This document shows positions 41,061 through 49,438 of a stretch of DNA of 64,000 nucleotides, piece after piece. Origin of the DNA: Bacillus carboniphilus (GTDB lineage Bacteria; Bacillota; Bacilli; Bacillales; JAIVKR01); assembly GCF_020524035.2 (NCBI RefSeq), contig NZ_CP129013.1, positions 1,787,822 to 1,851,821 on the forward strand, given 5' to 3'. Numbering within the stretch: the first letter of the stretch is position 1; every line of letters begins with the position of its first letter. A program made the position numbers and the translations under genes. The notes below the pieces were generated by a model. That model was not told where the DNA came from. It did not search any database and saw only the letters and a list, made by a program, of their open reading frames with translations.

Positions 41061-41748
41061 GTAAAACACCTTCTTCTTGTAAAATACCATCTTTTAGTTT
41101 CCACCTACGATGACTCGCTCTTGCAACCTCTTCGTCATGAGTGATCATTAAAAAGGTAATTCCTTTGACTGTATTTAAATCATGAATAAGAGAGAGTATT
41201 TCTTGTTCTGTCTCTGTATCTAAGCTACCAGTCGGTTCATCTGCAAATATCACTTTTGGCTCAGTAATCAAAGCTCTTGCAATACTCACCCGTTGTTGTT
41301 GTCCTCCAGATAACTCGTTCGGATAATGGTCAGCGTGATTGCTTAATCCTACATCCTCTAACATGTTACTCACTAATTTCTTTCTTTCATCGCTGTCCAC
41401 TCCTTTAATTGTTAAAGGTAGTTCAATATTAGCGAAAGTCGTTAAATGAGAGATTAATTGAAAGTTTTGAAAGATAAAACCGATGTTCTCTAATCTGAAC
41501 TTAGCCCACTCCCTCTCGTTAAACCTTGAAACATCAGTCTCATTTATCCCAATCATCCCTGACGAAGGTGATAGGTAGCCAGATAATAAATGTAAAAGTG
41601 TGGACTTTCCCGATCCACTCTTTCCAACAATCGTAGCCATTTCCCCTTGTTGAATATAAAAAGAAACATTTTTCAAAACATTTATATCATGTTCTTTCCC
41701 TCTTTTACCTACTTTAAATGAGTGGCATAGGTTGTTTACTTCAATCAT
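41050..41748 (-). CDS. ytrE: ABC transporter ATPase (YtrE-like)
   Basis: 232-aa ATPase of the LolD/MacB group. Walker A VGKSGSGKST (about 39-48), Q-loop FQNFQLISH, signature LSGGQQQR, Walker B VIFADEPTG and the His-loop ITHDEE are all present. It powers the adjacent YtrF-like permease, and the reading frames overlap. The substrate is not identifiable. Confidence 0.92.
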   Translation of the reverse strand: MIEVNNLCHSFKVGKRGKEHDINVLKNVSFYIQQGEMATIVGKSGSGKSTLLHLLSGYLSPSSGMIGINETDVSRFNEREWAKFRLENIGFIFQNFQLISHLTTFANIELPLTIKGVDSDERKKLVSNMLEDVGLSNHADHYPNELSGGQQQRVSIARALITEPKVIFADEPTGSLDTETEQEILSLIHDLNTVKGITFLMITHDEEVARASHRRWKLKDGILQEEGVLHEV

Positions 41749-41866
41749 TTTTATAAACCTCCTAAGATGTATTTGGTGTACTATTAATAATAGAACAGTT
41801 AATATGTATACTCTACTTGTTTGTACTATGATATAGTTTACAAAAAAGGAACAGTGAGCTGATTAC

Positions 41867-42583
41867 ATGGCAGAGCGGCTAAATGCTTATACAGCAGCAA
41901 AGAAATTCATTAATCATTATTTTGAAAATTGTGATGGAGCTATACTAGCAGGAAGTGTGGTAAGAGACAAAGCTACTACTACATCGGATTTAGACATTGT
42001 TGTTTTCGATCAAAACATAAAAGAAGCTTTTCGTGAATCGGTCATTCAATTCGATTGGCCCATTGAATTGTTTGTTCATAATTTGCAAACATACAAACGT
42101 TTTTTTCAACAAGATGTGGAACGAGCAAGACCATCGTTGCCTAGAATGGTAGCTGAAGGGAAGGTAATTAAAAGCTCTCATTTGATATTATCTATAAAAG
42201 ATGAAGCAAGCGAAATCATAAAACGTGGACCAGCACAATGGTCAGAAGATACAATAAGACTAAAGCGTTACTTCATTTCAGATTCTCTAATTGACTTCAT
42301 CGGTTCAACAGATCGCCAAGAATCTTTATTTATTGCCAATAAATTATCCATTATCGTTCATGAATTTGTGTTAAGAACAAATAAACAATGGATAGGTGAT
42401 TCTAAATGGATCATACGTTCACTGAAAGAATATAATATCGCCTTTGCAGAAATGTTTGTGGAAGCATTTGAAGCTTTTTATCGAAACAATGAAAAAGACA
42501 AAGTAATTGAACTTGTAGACAATGTTTTAGATCCATATGGAGGAAGATTATTTGAAGGGTTTCAAATTGGAAAAGGAACTTGA
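41867..42583 (+). CDS. Nucleotidyltransferase-domain protein
   Basis: 238 aa. The N-terminal polymerase-beta/MNT-type nucleotidyltransferase motif is present: AGSVVRDKATTTSDLDIVVF, with Gly-Ser and Asp-x-Asp. A helical C-terminal half follows (about 120-238). Such proteins modify small molecules (for example aminoglycosides), RNA or proteins; the target here is unknown. It has its own terminator and no evident partner gene. Confidence 0.75.
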   Translation: MAERLNAYTAAKKFINHYFENCDGAILAGSVVRDKATTTSDLDIVVFDQNIKEAFRESVIQFDWPIELFVHNLQTYKRFFQQDVERARPSLPRMVAEGKVIKSSHLILSIKDEASEIIKRGPAQWSEDTIRLKRYFISDSLIDFIGSTDRQESLFIANKLSIIVHEFVLRTNKQWIGDSKWIIRSLKEYNIAFAEMFVEAFEAFYRNNEKDKVIELVDNVLDPYGGRLFEGFQIGKGT

Positions 42584-42604
42584 CGATACCTACAAGTTCC
42601 TTCT
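42574..42604 (+). terminator. Terminator of nucleotidyltransferase gene
   Basis: AAGGAACTTG / CAAGTTCCTT hairpin that includes the stop codon, followed by CTTTATCTT. Confidence 0.7.
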
Positions 42605-42665
42605 TTATCTTATTCCTGTCTTTGTTTTGATTTGATAGGTTGTGCTTTCTTAATGTTTCTTCCCT

Positions 42666-42770
42666 TTAGTTCTTTGACAGGATTATCGTCTTCTCCAACT
42701 CGATATCATTGTTGTTTATACCATTTTTCGTTTTCTGCTCCGGATTGTTTTGGTCTGAACGGTTTTTCAT
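42666..42770 (-). CDS. Possible 34-aa protein of unknown function
   Basis: ATG 42770 has AAGGAG 8 nt upstream and gives MKNRSDQNNPEQKTKNGINN..., ending LSKN. A neighbouring frame in the same stretch reads YRVGEDDNPVKELKGRN and IKKAQPIKSKQRQE after a TGA, which looks more protein-like. The true gene may therefore be a longer small protein broken by one or two indels. It is on the same strand as ytzC, about 12 nt after its stop. Confidence 0.35.
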   Translation of the reverse strand: MKNRSDQNNPEQKTKNGINNNDIELEKTIILSKN

Positions 42771-42782
42771 GTTCATCTCTCC

Positions 42783-43076
42783 TTAACGACGTAATAAAAT
42801 TAAGTCATTTTGTATATCTTGAAGGCGCAACCTCATTCGATACATTTGTTCCTTTTGCTGTGGACTACTACTATTCTCCATCTTTATAAGGTCTTGAAAG
42901 CGCTGCTCAAGAAGTTGCTGAACTTGAGAAAATTCTTCTGAATTATAGTGTTCCTGCATAGCACCTTGTTCATATTCATGCTCAGCATATTCGATTGCCT
43001 GTTCACACTTAGTAAGTAATTCGTCAATTGAGGTCCGTGTTGCCAACGTAACTTCCTCCATTCGTTCATTCTTCAC
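42783..43076 (-). CDS. ytzC: YtzC-like protein (DUF2524)
   Basis: 97 aa from the GTG at 43076, or 92 aa from ATG 43061, which matches the ~91 aa of B. subtilis YtzC. It is entirely helical and charged (IDELLTKCEQAIEYAEHEYEQ...), with a Gln-rich middle and the ending LQDIQNDLILLRR. Function unknown. Neither start has a strong ribosome site. Confidence 0.82.
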   Translation of the reverse strand: MKNERMEEVTLATRTSIDELLTKCEQAIEYAEHEYEQGAMQEHYNSEEFSQVQQLLEQRFQDLIKMENSSSPQQKEQMYRMRLRLQDIQNDLILLRR

Positions 43077-43227
43077 TTTTTATTCTGGATTGAAAACCTC
43101 GAATTACTCATTGAAAATGTTAACATCTTTTTCATTTGTTCGATTTCTTTCTACATGCTAAAATGCATTAGGATATAAAAACAGAGATTATTGATCATTT
43201 GCTCCTAAAAACAAAGGAGGTTTTTTT

Positions 43228-44187
43228 ATGAGCATAACAAGCAACCCGTTTCCTTATGCAAGTGATACCAAACGATATCATACGTGGAATTACCACTTAC
43301 GAAATATATTCGGCCACAAAGTATTTAAAGTAGCACTAGATGGAGGATTTGACTGTCCTAATAGAGACGGAACAGTTGCACACGGTGGATGTACCTTTTG
43401 TTCGGCTGCTGGATCTGGTGACTTTGCAGGGGACCGAGCTGATAGCTTAACAAAGCAGTTTAATGATATTAAAGACAAAATGCACGATAAATGGAAAGAC
43501 GGAAAATATATGGCTTATTTTCAAGCCTTCACCAACACGCATGCACCATTAGAAGTTTTAAAGGAAAAATATGAGACTGTTTTAAATTTTGATGGTGTTG
43601 TTGGACTATCCATTGCCACTCGTCCAGATTGCTTACCTGATGATGTCGTCGATTATTTAGCAGAGCTAAATAATCGAACGTATTTATGGGTAGAGCTTGG
43701 TTTACAAACGGTACATGAAAAAACAGCTAATATCATTAACCGTGCCCATGATTATCAATGTTATGTGGATGGTGTGAACAAACTTCGCAAAAAAGGAATT
43801 AGAGTTTGTTCTCACATTATTAATGGCCTTCCACTCGAAGATTATGACATGATGATGGAAACGGCTCGTGAAGTAGCAAAATTAGACGTACAAGGGATAA
43901 AAATTCATTTACTCCACTTATTAAAAGGAACACCTATGGTCAAACAATATGAAAAAGGGATGCTCGAATTTTTATCACTCGAAGATTATGTAAATCTCGT
44001 TTGTGATCAGCTTGAAATCCTTCCTCCAGAGATGATTGTTCATCGAATCACTGGAGATGGTCCTATTGATCTAATGGTTGGTCCGATGTGGAGTGTGAAC
44101 AAATGGGAAGTATTAAATGCGATAGACGATGAGTTAAAAAGAAGAGATAGTTACCAAGGAAGACTATACAAAAGGTTGGAAATATAA
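43228..44187 (+). CDS. ytqA: Radical SAM protein YtqA (TIGR01212 family)
   Basis: 319-aa radical SAM enzyme. The cluster-binding cysteines are arranged as C-x9-C-x2-C (CPNRDGTVAHGGCTFC, about residues 48-63), as in the YhcC/Elp3-like subgroup. ELGLQTVHEKT and GIKIHLLHLLKGT follow. The substrate is unproven. GGAGG lies before ATG 43228. It abuts ytqB (TAA then ATG, no gap), so they form an operon. Confidence 0.9.
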   Translation: MSITSNPFPYASDTKRYHTWNYHLRNIFGHKVFKVALDGGFDCPNRDGTVAHGGCTFCSAAGSGDFAGDRADSLTKQFNDIKDKMHDKWKDGKYMAYFQAFTNTHAPLEVLKEKYETVLNFDGVVGLSIATRPDCLPDDVVDYLAELNNRTYLWVELGLQTVHEKTANIINRAHDYQCYVDGVNKLRKKGIRVCSHIINGLPLEDYDMMMETAREVAKLDVQGIKIHLLHLLKGTPMVKQYEKGMLEFLSLEDYVNLVCDQLEILPPEMIVHRITGDGPIDLMVGPMWSVNKWEVLNAIDDELKRRDSYQGRLYKRLEI

Positions 44188-44760
44188 ATGAAAATGTTAC
44201 GAATCTTACCTTTTGCAAAACAACTTTTACAAATTATAGTTTTAAAAGGAGACATTGTCATTGATGGTACACTCGGAAATGGCCATGACACACTTTTTCT
44301 AGCCAAACTAGTAGGCGTGACAGGACATGTTTATGGCTTTGATATTCAAGAAACAGCCCTAACGAATACAAAAGAAAGACTCGTTAGTCATAACGCATAC
44401 AGCCAAGTCAGCTTATTTCATTCTAGTCATGATCAACTAAGCGATCACCTTCCTGAATCATGTAAAGAAAAAGTATCAGCTGCCATTTTCAATTTAGGCT
44501 ACTTACCGGGTGGAGATAAATCCATTGTGACAAAACCCGAGTCAACGATTTCAGCTATTGAACAACTTATTCCTATGCTAAAGCCTGAAGGAATCATTGT
44601 TTTAGTCATATACCACGGTCATCCAGAAGGGAAACTCGAACGAGATGAATTGTTAAACTACGTTTCCACAATTGATCAACAAAAAGCACACGTTTTAAAA
44701 TATCAATTTGTTAATCAACAGAACAATGCTCCATTTGTGATCGCTATAGAAAAACGTTAA
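44188..44760 (+). CDS. ytqB: YtqB, SAM-dependent methyltransferase
   Basis: 190 aa of the PF06962 (putative rRNA methylase) family. The SAM-binding motif is VIDGTLGNGHDTLFLA (about 27-42), the second acidic position is FDIQET, and the motif-IV-like region is FNLGYLPGGDK. B. subtilis YtqB structures bind SAM; a tRNA-modifying role with YtqA has been proposed from context. Ends in a strong hairpin. Confidence 0.9.
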   Translation: MKMLRILPFAKQLLQIIVLKGDIVIDGTLGNGHDTLFLAKLVGVTGHVYGFDIQETALTNTKERLVSHNAYSQVSLFHSSHDQLSDHLPESCKEKVSAAIFNLGYLPGGDKSIVTKPESTISAIEQLIPMLKPEGIIVLVIYHGHPEGKLERDELLNYVSTIDQQKAHVLKYQFVNQQNNAPFVIAIEKR

Positions 44761-44790
44761 CCTTCTACCCAAAACGGTAGAAGGTTATTT
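44758..44790. terminator. Terminator, ytqB / ytpB
   Basis: AACCTTCTACC / GGTAGAAGGTT 11-bp stem with a 6-nt loop and ATTTCTT after it, between convergent genes. Confidence 0.85.
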
Positions 44791-44798
44791 CTTATCCA

Positions 44799-45869
44799 TT
44801 ATGAAAAGCCAATCTTCTGTACCGTTCGGTAAGCTCGTCCATTTAAGTAAAAAAATAAAGACGTTCCTCCACTTGACCAAATGAGTTTCCTTGCTAATTT
44901 AGAAACCTTTTTTTGTGATGTTACTTTTTCGTCAGATAAGTATACCCCTAATAAACCTCGATTAATTAATCGATGAAAACGCTCATGAGGAATTCCTTTC
45001 AATTGTTTGTCAGCCATTTTCACAAAATGTTCTAAACGGTTAAGCATTTGCCGTTCGTTTGAAAAATAACTACAAAAATTCAAGTCCCCTTCTTTTCGGT
45101 CTTCCTCTTGATCAATTAAATAGTCCAGTAAAATATGTAGCCCTTGAATATAGGGGAAGTAGCTTCCCTTAATTTGTTTTGCGATTTCACTAGTAAGTTG
45201 ATCTTGAAAAGCATACGCCACTAAACAAAAAATCCCAATCGTTGAGCCTGTACATGCGGAAAATTCATACCACTCCATTTTTGGAAGACGGTCTTTATAG
45301 CTCTTAAACCAATTTTCTAAACGTGGAACCCTCTCTTCTTGAATAACATGCTTATGAACTTGCAAATCACAGTAATATTGATTTAACTCTAATAAGTGTG
45401 GCTTAATTAAATGATAGTGCTTTAATGTTGCTAATTTGTTTTGACATTCTTTAACAAGGTTTGCTAAATAGCCTCCGTCCTGTTGTTCTTCTCTACACTG
45501 ATAGTAGTTTTTTGTTTCTGCTCCAACTGTCAATGCATCACTCATTGAATAATGTAGCATTCGAAAATCATTAGGATCTAATGAATGGCTCCGATCGCAT
45601 AAATTATCTAAGTAGTCACTGATCGTTTGATAGGCTACAATAAATTCAATACAATCCTTTTGAAAAGGAGAGGCAATGATCGAAAAAATCGACCCTCCTT
45701 CACAATGAAACGTTTTCTCATCGATACTTGATAAAGCTTGTTTACGAAGCTCTGGATCTGGAATGTTCTCTGCTTGCTCTCTCCATTTATTTAGCGTACG
45801 ATGAACAATCGGAAAAATATCTTTATACACTTTTGTCATTAATTGCAGTGGGTATTGAGGAATTCTCAT
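44799..45869 (-). CDS. ytpB: Tetraprenyl-beta-curcumene synthase (YtpB family)
   Basis: 356-aa DUF2600 protein. The B. subtilis homologue (about 367 aa) cyclises a C35 prenyl diphosphate to tetraprenyl-beta-curcumene for sesquarterpene membrane lipids. It is helical, and the acid-rich motifs DYLDNLCDR (about 95) and DYLIDQEEDRKEGDLN (about 245) probably bind Mg-diphosphate. It lies 34 nt downstream of ytpA on the same strand, as in B. subtilis. Confidence 0.9.
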   Translation of the reverse strand: MRIPQYPLQLMTKVYKDIFPIVHRTLNKWREQAENIPDPELRKQALSSIDEKTFHCEGGSIFSIIASPFQKDCIEFIVAYQTISDYLDNLCDRSHSLDPNDFRMLHYSMSDALTVGAETKNYYQCREEQQDGGYLANLVKECQNKLATLKHYHLIKPHLLELNQYYCDLQVHKHVIQEERVPRLENWFKSYKDRLPKMEWYEFSACTGSTIGIFCLVAYAFQDQLTSEIAKQIKGSYFPYIQGLHILLDYLIDQEEDRKEGDLNFCSYFSNERQMLNRLEHFVKMADKQLKGIPHERFHRLINRGLLGVYLSDEKVTSQKKVSKLARKLIWSSGGTSLFFYLNGRAYRTVQKIGFS

Positions 45870-45903
45870 CTACTCTCTCGCTCCTTATAAAGGATACTAA
45901 AAT

Positions 45904-46698
45904 TCAATTCATATTATAAGGTAATACGTGTTGTTGAACAAACCATTCAGCTAACTCAAAAACCTGTTCTCGTTTTTCTTCATTAAAAATTTCATGGTAA
46001 TAACCTTCCCACTCTTTATACATTTTTTCCTTTAAGTCAACTTCATTAAACCATTTACGAACCTTTTGTTTATCAACTACTTTGTCTTCTCCTCCTTGTA
46101 AAACAAGTAAAGGGATATCAGGAAACTTCTCAATTTGCTTATACGCTTCTTCAATAGCCAACATTAACTCACGATACCACCTTACCGATATTTTCCTTAC
46201 ATATAAAGAATCGTTTTGCTCAAAATGTTGAATTTCTTTATTTCTAGTAACCATATCTACCGTCAATTTCGGTTGATATTTTAATGAGGGTGTAAAGATA
46301 TTCATCCCTCTCGATAAAAAGTCAACGATCTTCGACGGTTTTTGCATAATCCCTAAACATGGAGAGGATAAAACAATACAATTTATGTTTACCTCTGTTT
46401 CTTGAAGACTTCGAATAGTGACCAACCCCCCCATACTGTGACCTAAAAGCGCAATTGGTAACTTATATGTTTGAGCCTCTCTAATCCAATTACCTACTTC
46501 TTCAATATACTCATCAAAGGCTTCAATATGTCCTCTTCTCCTCGTTGTTAATCCTTGGCCTGGCAAGTCACCCATTATTACATGGTATCCTGTTGATCTC
46601 CACATCTCAACTAGCCACTTGTACCTTCCATGATACTCAAAGGCTCCGTGAACAATAACAATGACTGCTTTAGGCTTATCCGCTAACCACCTTTTCAA
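45904..46698 (-). CDS. ytpA: Phospholipase / lysophospholipase-like hydrolase YtpA
   Basis: 264-aa alpha/beta hydrolase. The nucleophile elbow is LGHSMGG (Ser about 88), an Asp lies in QGGEDKVVD, and the catalytic His in GYYHEIFNE. In B. subtilis YtpA acts as a phospholipase making the lysophosphatidylglycerol antibiotic bacilysocin. Starts at TTG 46698 with GGGAGAAGG upstream. It is the first gene of the ytpA-ytpB unit. Confidence 0.9.
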   Translation of the reverse strand: MKRWLADKPKAVIVIVHGAFEYHGRYKWLVEMWRSTGYHVIMGDLPGQGLTTRRRGHIEAFDEYIEEVGNWIREAQTYKLPIALLGHSMGGLVTIRSLQETEVNINCIVLSSPCLGIMQKPSKIVDFLSRGMNIFTPSLKYQPKLTVDMVTRNKEIQHFEQNDSLYVRKISVRWYRELMLAIEEAYKQIEKFPDIPLLVLQGGEDKVVDKQKVRKWFNEVDLKEKMYKEWEGYYHEIFNEEKREQVFELAEWFVQQHVLPYNMN

Positions 46699-46902
46699 CC
46701 TTCTCCCTCCTTCTTAGAAAATAGTTAAGAAATACAAACTTGGATGTGTCACAGTGTTCTTCTATAGAGATACACACCTTAAAAAAATCTCGATTTTTAG
46801 TCAATGTTCACAAGAATAAATACTTACCTTTTTCCATTCAATTATTTAAAGATATAATGAATAAGGATATTACATAACTTATTTAAGAAAGGATGTTTTA
46901 AC

Positions 46903-47421
46903 TTGATCTATCCTTACAAAGAGTTTATACCAAAAATCGCTGATACAGCTTATATTGCAAATTATGTCACAATAACAGGTAACGTGAAAATTGGCGAGTA
47001 CACGTCAATTTGGTTCAATACCGTAATTAGAGGTGATGTCGCTCCTACCATCATTGGTGACCGTGTGAACATTCAAGATCAGTGTTGCCTTCATCAAAGT
47101 CCTAACCATGATTTAATTATCGAAGACGATGTAACAGTTGGACATCAAGCGATGCTACACAGCTCGATTATTCGAAAAAAAGCGTTAATTGGAATGGGCT
47201 CAACAATTTTAGATGGAGCAGAAATTGGCGAGGGGGCATTTGTTGGTGCAGGAAGTCTTGTGCCTCCAGGCAAGAAAATACCTCCACATACTTTAGCATT
47301 TGGCAGACCCGCCAAAGTCATACGACAATTGACGGAAGAAGATAAAAAAGATATGCAACGTATTCGGAGAGAATATGTTGAAAAAGGGATGTACTATAAG
47401 GAAATGACACCTATTGAGTAA
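46903..47421 (+). CDS. ytoA: Gamma-class carbonic anhydrase-like protein YtoA
   Basis: 172-aa left-handed beta-helix protein of hexapeptide repeats. Metal-ligand histidines are seen in CLHQS and the VGHQAMLHS segment. The family includes gamma carbonic anhydrases and the PaaY type; activity of YtoA is unproven. TTG 46903 with AAAGGATG upstream gives the conserved MIYPYKEFIP start. Confidence 0.93.
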   Translation: MIYPYKEFIPKIADTAYIANYVTITGNVKIGEYTSIWFNTVIRGDVAPTIIGDRVNIQDQCCLHQSPNHDLIIEDDVTVGHQAMLHSSIIRKKALIGMGSTILDGAEIGEGAFVGAGSLVPPGKKIPPHTLAFGRPAKVIRQLTEEDKKDMQRIRREYVEKGMYYKEMTPIE

Positions 47422-47471
47422 AATTGTGAAGTGACTTTGTAAAAATTGTTTTTTCAATAGAAAACCTATTC

Positions 47472-47502
47472 CTATGTTTGTCACTTCTTGTGACAAACAT
47501 AG
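47472..47502. other. Perfect 13-bp inverted repeat without T-tract
   Basis: CTATGTTTGTCAC (47472-47484) and GTGACAAACATAG (47490-47502) with a 5-nt loop, 50 bp after the ytoA stop. No T-run follows, so it is not a standard terminator. It could be an mRNA-protecting stem or an operator. The rest of 47422-47713 is AT-rich with no other gene. Confidence 0.65.
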
Positions 47503-47713
47503 TTCAACAACGTAACTTGTGAATGCTTTTTGTGTCAAAGAAAACCTTCAACTAGTTTATGATAATAAACGTAAGAGTAGATAAAAAAATTACAAAAACC
47601 ATAAAAATCTTAACATAACTTTTGCATCACCAAAAAAATCCTTTGCTAAAATTGACATACTATTACTCTGTAGAGGGGTTAATTTAATAATAAAGAAAAA
47701 GGGGTTTAAAACG

Positions 47714-48250
47714 GTGACAAAATTTATAGATAGTATCCATGCGTTTGAGTGTCAGATTTTTCGTTTCATAAACAGTCATTTTGAACAAAAAATTTTAAAT
47801 ATGTACTTTCGATCTGTAACTCATCTTGGTGGTGCCACATATACAATAATGGCCTGTCTGTTTTTCATTGTATTTATGAAAGACCCCTTTCAATTAGCTG
47901 GAATAGCTAGTGGTATCGCTCTTTTATTAAGCCACATACCTGTTGCCATTATTAAAAAATTTTATCCAAGAAAACGACCTTATTTATCTATATCTGATGT
48001 AAATATCCCCAAAAATCCATTACAAGACTACTCTTTTCCATCTGGACATACAACAGCTATATTTTCAATTACCATTCCGTTTATGGTCCTATTTCCATAT
48101 ACAATATTGTTTTTACTTCCTTTAGCAATGAGTATTGGACTTTCAAGAGTCTTTCTAGGCCTCCACTATCCTTCAGATGTTCTAGCCGGATGTGTCTTAG
48201 GAACAACAGTAGGTTTGGTTAGTGTAAGAGTAATTGAAGGACTCATTTAA
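47714..48250 (+). CDS. PAP2-family membrane phosphatase
   Basis: 178 aa with about five membrane helices. The three phosphatase motifs are KKFYPRKRP (C1), YSFPSGHTTA (C2) and SRVFLGLHYPSD (C3, catalytic His). The family dephosphorylates lipid phosphates such as undecaprenyl or phosphatidylglycerol phosphate. GTG 47714 with AAAGGGG upstream. It is 45 nt ahead of a glycosyltransferase on the same strand, which suggests a joint role in lipid or envelope glycoconjugates. Confidence 0.88.
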   Translation: MTKFIDSIHAFECQIFRFINSHFEQKILNMYFRSVTHLGGATYTIMACLFFIVFMKDPFQLAGIASGIALLLSHIPVAIIKKFYPRKRPYLSISDVNIPKNPLQDYSFPSGHTTAIFSITIPFMVLFPYTILFLLPLAMSIGLSRVFLGLHYPSDVLAGCVLGTTVGLVSVRVIEGLI

Positions 48251-48295
48251 TATATTGATTGAAAAAGGAAAATGGAATAAGGAGGGATTCACAAA

Positions 48296-49438
48296 ATGAA
48301 AGTTGCTATTTTTACTGACACTTATGCTCCTGAAGTAAATGGAGTAGCAAAAACATTAAAACGTTTTACTGATCACCTATCAAAAAGAGGACACCTTTTC
48401 AAAGTATTTGCACCTACACCCGAAACAAAGGAACCGTTAAGCTCAAACCATATTCATCATTTTACTAGCTTTCCTTTTATCTTTTATCCAGAGTGCCGTT
48501 TTGCTTTTCCTAATATGCTATCCGTAAAATCACAATTGCAAAAGTTCAATCCTGATATTATTCACGTAGCTACACCATCCAGTGTTGGTCTATGTGGGCT
48601 TCACTATGCAAAAAAATTAAATTATCCTCTAGTGGGTTCCTATCACACGAATTTTGATCAGTACCTTGAGTATTACGACTTACAAATTTTCTCTAAAATT
48701 TTATGGAAGTATATGCACTGGTTCCATCAACCTCTTGAAAAAATTTTTGTTCCTTCTCTATCTACGAAAGAACTCCTCCTAAGTCAAGATTTTCAAAACA
48801 TTCACATTTGGTCTCGAGGCGTAAATACACATTCTTTTCACCCTTCAAAAAATAAAAAACAGCAGTTGAAAGACCGCTATCACATTAAACAACCTTATTT
48901 ACTTACGTATGTAGGTCGACTAGCGCCAGAAAAAGATATCAAGACTTTATTATCAATTATGAAAAAACTTTCCTCTAGAAGCGATGTTCATTGGCTCATA
49001 GTTGGTGACGGACCATCAAAATCCTTTCTACAGGAACGTTCTCCAAGTAATGTAACCTTTACAGGGTATCTTTCAGGTGAAGAATTAGCTATGGCGTATG
49101 CTAGCTCAGATACTTTTGTCTTTCCTTCTTCAACTGAAACCTTTGGAAATGTTGTATTAGAATCGTTAGCATCTGGTACTGCAGTTGTGACTGCAAATGC
49201 TGGAGGGGTGAAAAGCATTATTCAAAATAGAAAAACAGGAGTATTATGTGAACCAAAAGAGACTGAGGATTTTACAAATGCTATTAATATGTTATTAGAT
49301 CACCCTTCTTTAAGGAAACAAATGGAAAAAGAGGCTCGTAACTATGCTTTGACCCAAGAATGGGAGCAAATATTAGATAACTTAATTGATGAATATTTCG
49401 AAGTGATTAATCAGAAAAAAATAATCAAATATGCATAA
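48296..49438 (+). CDS. Glycosyltransferase family 4 protein
   Basis: 380-aa GT-B fold. The N-terminal acceptor domain starts FTDTYAPEVNGVAKTLKRF, the inter-domain phrase is YVGRLAPEKDIKTLL, and the C-terminal nucleotide-sugar site EX7E lies in SSTETFGNVVLESLASGTAV. It resembles the MgtA-like/diacylglycerol-dependent GT4 enzymes. AAGGAGG precedes ATG 48296. It forms a likely operon with the PAP2 gene and lies where B. subtilis has ytnA. Confidence 0.9.
   Translation: MKVAIFTDTYAPEVNGVAKTLKRFTDHLSKRGHLFKVFAPTPETKEPLSSNHIHHFTSFPFIFYPECRFAFPNMLSVKSQLQKFNPDIIHVATPSSVGLCGLHYAKKLNYPLVGSYHTNFDQYLEYYDLQIFSKILWKYMHWFHQPLEKIFVPSLSTKELLLSQDFQNIHIWSRGVNTHSFHPSKNKKQQLKDRYHIKQPYLLTYVGRLAPEKDIKTLLSIMKKLSSRSDVHWLIVGDGPSKSFLQERSPSNVTFTGYLSGEELAMAYASSDTFVFPSSTETFGNVVLESLASGTAVVTANAGGVKSIIQNRKTGVLCEPKETEDFTNAINMLLDHPSLRKQMEKEARNYALTQEWEQILDNLIDEYFEVINQKKIIKYA

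Noticed and set aside
47422..47713. Gene in the antisense frame after ytoA
   Set aside because: The frame (about 81 codons) crosses the perfect palindrome and has no supporting start.
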